Shown: positions 6,969-8,151 of the stretch, piece by piece | How the letters are laid out: each line of letters begins with the position of its first letter | How positions within the stretch are numbered: position 1 is the stretch's first letter | The notes under the pieces: generated by a model | What the model was told of the DNA's origin: nothing | Database searches by the model: none | Seen by the model: only the letters and a program-made list of their open reading frames with translations | Assembly (NCBI GenBank): GCA_017416665.1 | Contig: JAFQBO010000265.1 | Location: forward strand, 1-8,151 | DNA from: Oscillospiraceae bacterium | GTDB lineage: Bacteria; Bacillota; Clostridia; Oscillospirales; Ruminococcaceae | Reading direction: 5' to 3' | DNA: 8,151 bases | Translations under genes and position numbers: made by a program

Positions 6969-7505
6969 TTATTTAAACAGAAGCGGAAGCTTTTCAAGGA
7001 AAATAATGTCATCTCTGTCAGCCGCCTCACCTTCAGCAAGTACTGCCGCTTTTCCGACTAAATTGCCTCCGACTTTTTCAACAAGTGCAACAAGTGAATT
7101 AAGTGATTCACCTGTACTGATAACGTCATCGGCAATCAAAACTCTCTTGCCTTTAAGTTCTGCTGCATCTTCCTCAGAAAGATAGAGTGTCTGTACAGCC
7201 GCTGTGGTAATCGACTTTACCTCAACAGCAATCGGATTTGTCATATAAAGCTTTACGGACTTTCTTGCAACAATGTATTTTTTACCGCTCTGTCTTGCCA
7301 TTTCGTAGCCAAGTGGGATACCCTTACTTTCAGCTGTTAAAATGACATCGAATTCAGGTACTTTTTTAAGGAGTGCCTCTGATGTTGCTACAGTAAGCTC
7401 AACGTCTGAAAACATGATAAATGCCGCAATGTCAATTTTATCATTAAGCGGACATATCGGAAGTTCTCGTGTGAGTCCAGCAACCTCTAATTTATATGTA
7501 TTCAT
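6969..7505 (-). CDS. Phosphoribosyltransferase, adenine/purine type (APRT-like)
   Basis: A 178-residue type I phosphoribosyltransferase of the nucleobase salvage kind. The PRPP-binding motif is intact as VLIADDVISTGES (122-134), followed by a helix and VGKAAVLAEG (150-159). Earlier, VILTAESKGIPLGYEMA (54-70) resembles the APRT ESRGF segment, and YIVARKSVKLY (77-87) resembles the ARK basic stretch shared by adenine and xanthine enzymes. The reaction would be base plus PRPP to nucleotide plus pyrophosphate in the cytosol. It differs from textbook APRT: the KPGKLP loop is replaced by KSVKLYM and the N-terminus is short. Adenine, xanthine or another base is therefore possible, and I give no symbol. 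A GAGGTGA ribosome site lies just upstream in the 11-bp gap after the HIT gene. Its stop codon is immediately followed, in frame, by the comEC start. Confidence 0.82.
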   Translation of the reverse strand: MNTYKLEVAGLTRELPICPLNDKIDIAAFIMFSDVELTVATSEALLKKVPEFDVILTAESKGIPLGYEMARQSGKKYIVARKSVKLYMTNPIAVEVKSITTAAVQTLYLSEEDAAELKGKRVLIADDVISTGESLNSLVALVEKVGGNLVGKAAVLAEGEAADRDDIIFLEKLPLLFK

Positions 7506-7516
7506 ATGTCACCTCA

Positions 7517-7864
7517 TCAAACCGCACTGTCACTGCTCCAGCCCATCTGCTTTCCTGCAAGAAGATGGAAATGAAGGTGATGTACTGTCTGTCCTGCGTC
7601 TTCACCGCAGTTTGTTATAACTCTGAAACCATCTGCAAAGCCTTCTTCCTTTGCAATTTTTGCAGCCACTTCAAAAATGTGCGCCACATACTTTGAATTC
7701 TCGGCTGTAATTTCTGATGCACCTGTAATATGTTCCTTTGGAATTATGAGATAATGTACCGGTGCTATAGGAGAAATGTCCTTGAATGCATAAATCATAT
7801 CGTCTTCATATACTTTTGCACTGGGAATTTCACCTGCAATAATTTTACAAAATAAGCAATCCAT
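7517..7864 (-). CDS. HIT-family (HinT-like) nucleotide hydrolase
   Basis: A 115-residue single-domain protein, the usual HinT length. The start MDCLFCKIIAGEIPS (1-15) is the classic entry with a CxxC pair (Cys3, Cys6). PVHYLIIPKEH (35-45) follows, and the histidine triad is HHLHFHLLAG (95-104), with His96, His98 and His100 in the H-x-H-x-H-x-x pattern; His98 is expected to be the nucleophile. HinT-type enzymes hydrolyse purine nucleoside phosphoramidates and acyl-AMPs. The neighbourhood is suggestive, because HinT can act on aminoacyl adenylates and alaS lies just upstream; this is inference only. The ATG has AAAGGA 8 nt or so upstream. It is the first gene after the palindromic element and probably the first of the tight eight-gene unit. 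Confidence 0.92.
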   Translation of the reverse strand: MDCLFCKIIAGEIPSAKVYEDDMIYAFKDISPIAPVHYLIIPKEHITGASEITAENSKYVAHIFEVAAKIAKEEGFADGFRVITNCGEDAGQTVHHLHFHLLAGKQMGWSSDSAV

Positions 7865-7894
7865 AATATTTTCCTTTCACCATTCAAATTCAGA

Positions 7895-8027
7895 TGCAAC
7901 CCCTCAATCAGCTTTGCTGATAGCTCCGATTTAACAGGAGCATATCTGCAATTACATTTTCTGTAACACTTATTTTGCTCCTGTTAAATCGGAGCTGTCA
8001 CTCCTTCGGCGTGACTGAGGGGTTGCA
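7895..8027. repeat. Composite palindromic element (multi-hairpin, MITE/REP-like) between alaS and the HIT gene
   Basis: A 133-bp interrupted palindrome. The outer arms TGCAACCCCTCA (7895-7906) and TGAGGGGTTGCA (8016-8027) match perfectly over 12 bp. The inner arms 7922-7942 and 7976-7996 match perfectly over 21 bp. Between outer and inner arm on each side is a separate hairpin of different sequence: ATCAGC-TTT-GCTGAT (7907-7921) on the left and GTCACTCC-TTC-GGCGTGAC (7997-8015, one mismatch) on the right. Each inner arm can also fold on itself through GCTCC/GGAGC. The 33-bp centre has TTACA/TGTAA (7952-7956/7962-7966). As RNA or cruciform DNA this gives a branched structure. There is no coding frame and no clear target-site duplication at the ends. 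I recall similar CAACCCCTCAGTC...GGAGC repeats from gut Clostridia. A non-autonomous mobile or regulatory repeat is the likely nature. Confidence 0.8.
7939..7967 (-). promoter_or_regulatory. Weak candidate promoter inside the palindromic element
   Basis: On the minus strand GTTACA (7967-7962) and TATGCT (7944-7939) are separated by 17 bp, each matching 4 of 6 consensus bases. If used, it would start the HIT-to-GNAT unit and leave half of the palindrome as 5' leader. It is the best candidate I could find in the 173-bp gap, but a match this weak could be chance, and readthrough from alaS is as likely. Confidence 0.2.
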
Positions 8028-8037
8028 CACTGTCTTT

Positions 8038-8151
8038 TTACTTTACAAAATCACCCACGATGCTTTCAAGTGAATTAAGAGCCTCGTCAATCATGTAGTT
8101 TTTGCCGATACCTGCCATAGCACTGTCAGGACGTCCGCCGCCCTTGCCGCC
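8038..8151 (-). CDS. alaS: Alanine--tRNA ligase, C-terminal end only
   Basis: The last 37 residues of a gene that enters from beyond the right edge and ends in TAA at 8040-8038. The visible part starts GGKGGGRPDSAMAGIGKN and ends SIVGDFVK. The glycine-rich GGKGGGRPD motif followed by an AMAG-type stretch is the hallmark of the C-Ala domain at the very end of alanyl-tRNA synthetase, which contributes to tRNA(Ala) recognition and dimerisation. The enzyme charges tRNA(Ala) in the cytosol. The piece is too short for anything else to be checked, but the motif is distinctive. No U-rich terminator follows; the palindromic element begins 10 bp after the stop, so readthrough into the HIT gene is possible. 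Confidence 0.9.
   Translation of the reverse strand, partial: GGKGGGRPDSAMAGIGKNYMIDEALNSLESIVGDFVK

Noticed and set aside
7895..8027. Terminator for alaS
   Set aside because: Stable stems are present but no U-rich tail follows any of them on the minus strand, so an intrinsic terminator is not supported.
7895..8027. T-box or other riboswitch, or CRISPR remnant
   Set aside because: No T-box motif, aptamer core or regularly spaced direct repeats are visible; the repeats are inverted and nested.

Overview
The window is AT-rich bacterial DNA. It looks like a Gram-positive gut or rumen clostridium of the Ruminococcus/Oscillospiraceae kind. The grounds are strong AGGAGG-type ribosome sites, a Firmicutes-style comEC-holA pair, an RNase M5-type Toprim protein, and palindromic intergenic elements of a style I recall from gut Clostridia. 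The genus is an inference; no rRNA or other marker is present.

All genes lie on the minus strand, so transcription runs from high to low coordinates. In that order they are: the last 37 codons of alaS (8151-8038); a 133-bp composite palindromic element (7895-8027); a HIT-family hydrolase (7864-7517); a purine-type phosphoribosyltransferase (7505-6969); comEC (6968-4884); holA (4882-3833); an RNase M5-like Toprim protein (3828-3229); an MBOAT O-acyltransferase (3229-1838); a DHHW/AlgX-like exported partner (1826-681); and a GNAT acetyltransferase (665-192). A hairpin terminator follows at 157-186. A second nested palindromic element fills 1-137 and may run off the left edge.

From the HIT gene to the GNAT gene, gaps are at most 15 bp. 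One junction overlaps by one base (TAATG), and one has the next start codon directly after the previous stop in the same frame. This is almost certainly one transcription unit of eight genes. It combines housekeeping functions (nucleotide hydrolysis and salvage, the polymerase III clamp-loader subunit, probable structured-RNA maturation), the DNA-uptake channel ComEC, and a two-gene surface O-acetylation module (MBOAT plus DHHW) with a cytosolic acetyltransferase at the end.

No wholly new system is evident. The points most worth a second look are the two multi-hairpin palindromic elements, the ComEC C-terminal domain that keeps the metallo-beta-lactamase outline but has lost its metal ligands, the SD-less TTG start of comEC abutting the upstream stop codon, and the acylation module joined to the comEC-holA operon.
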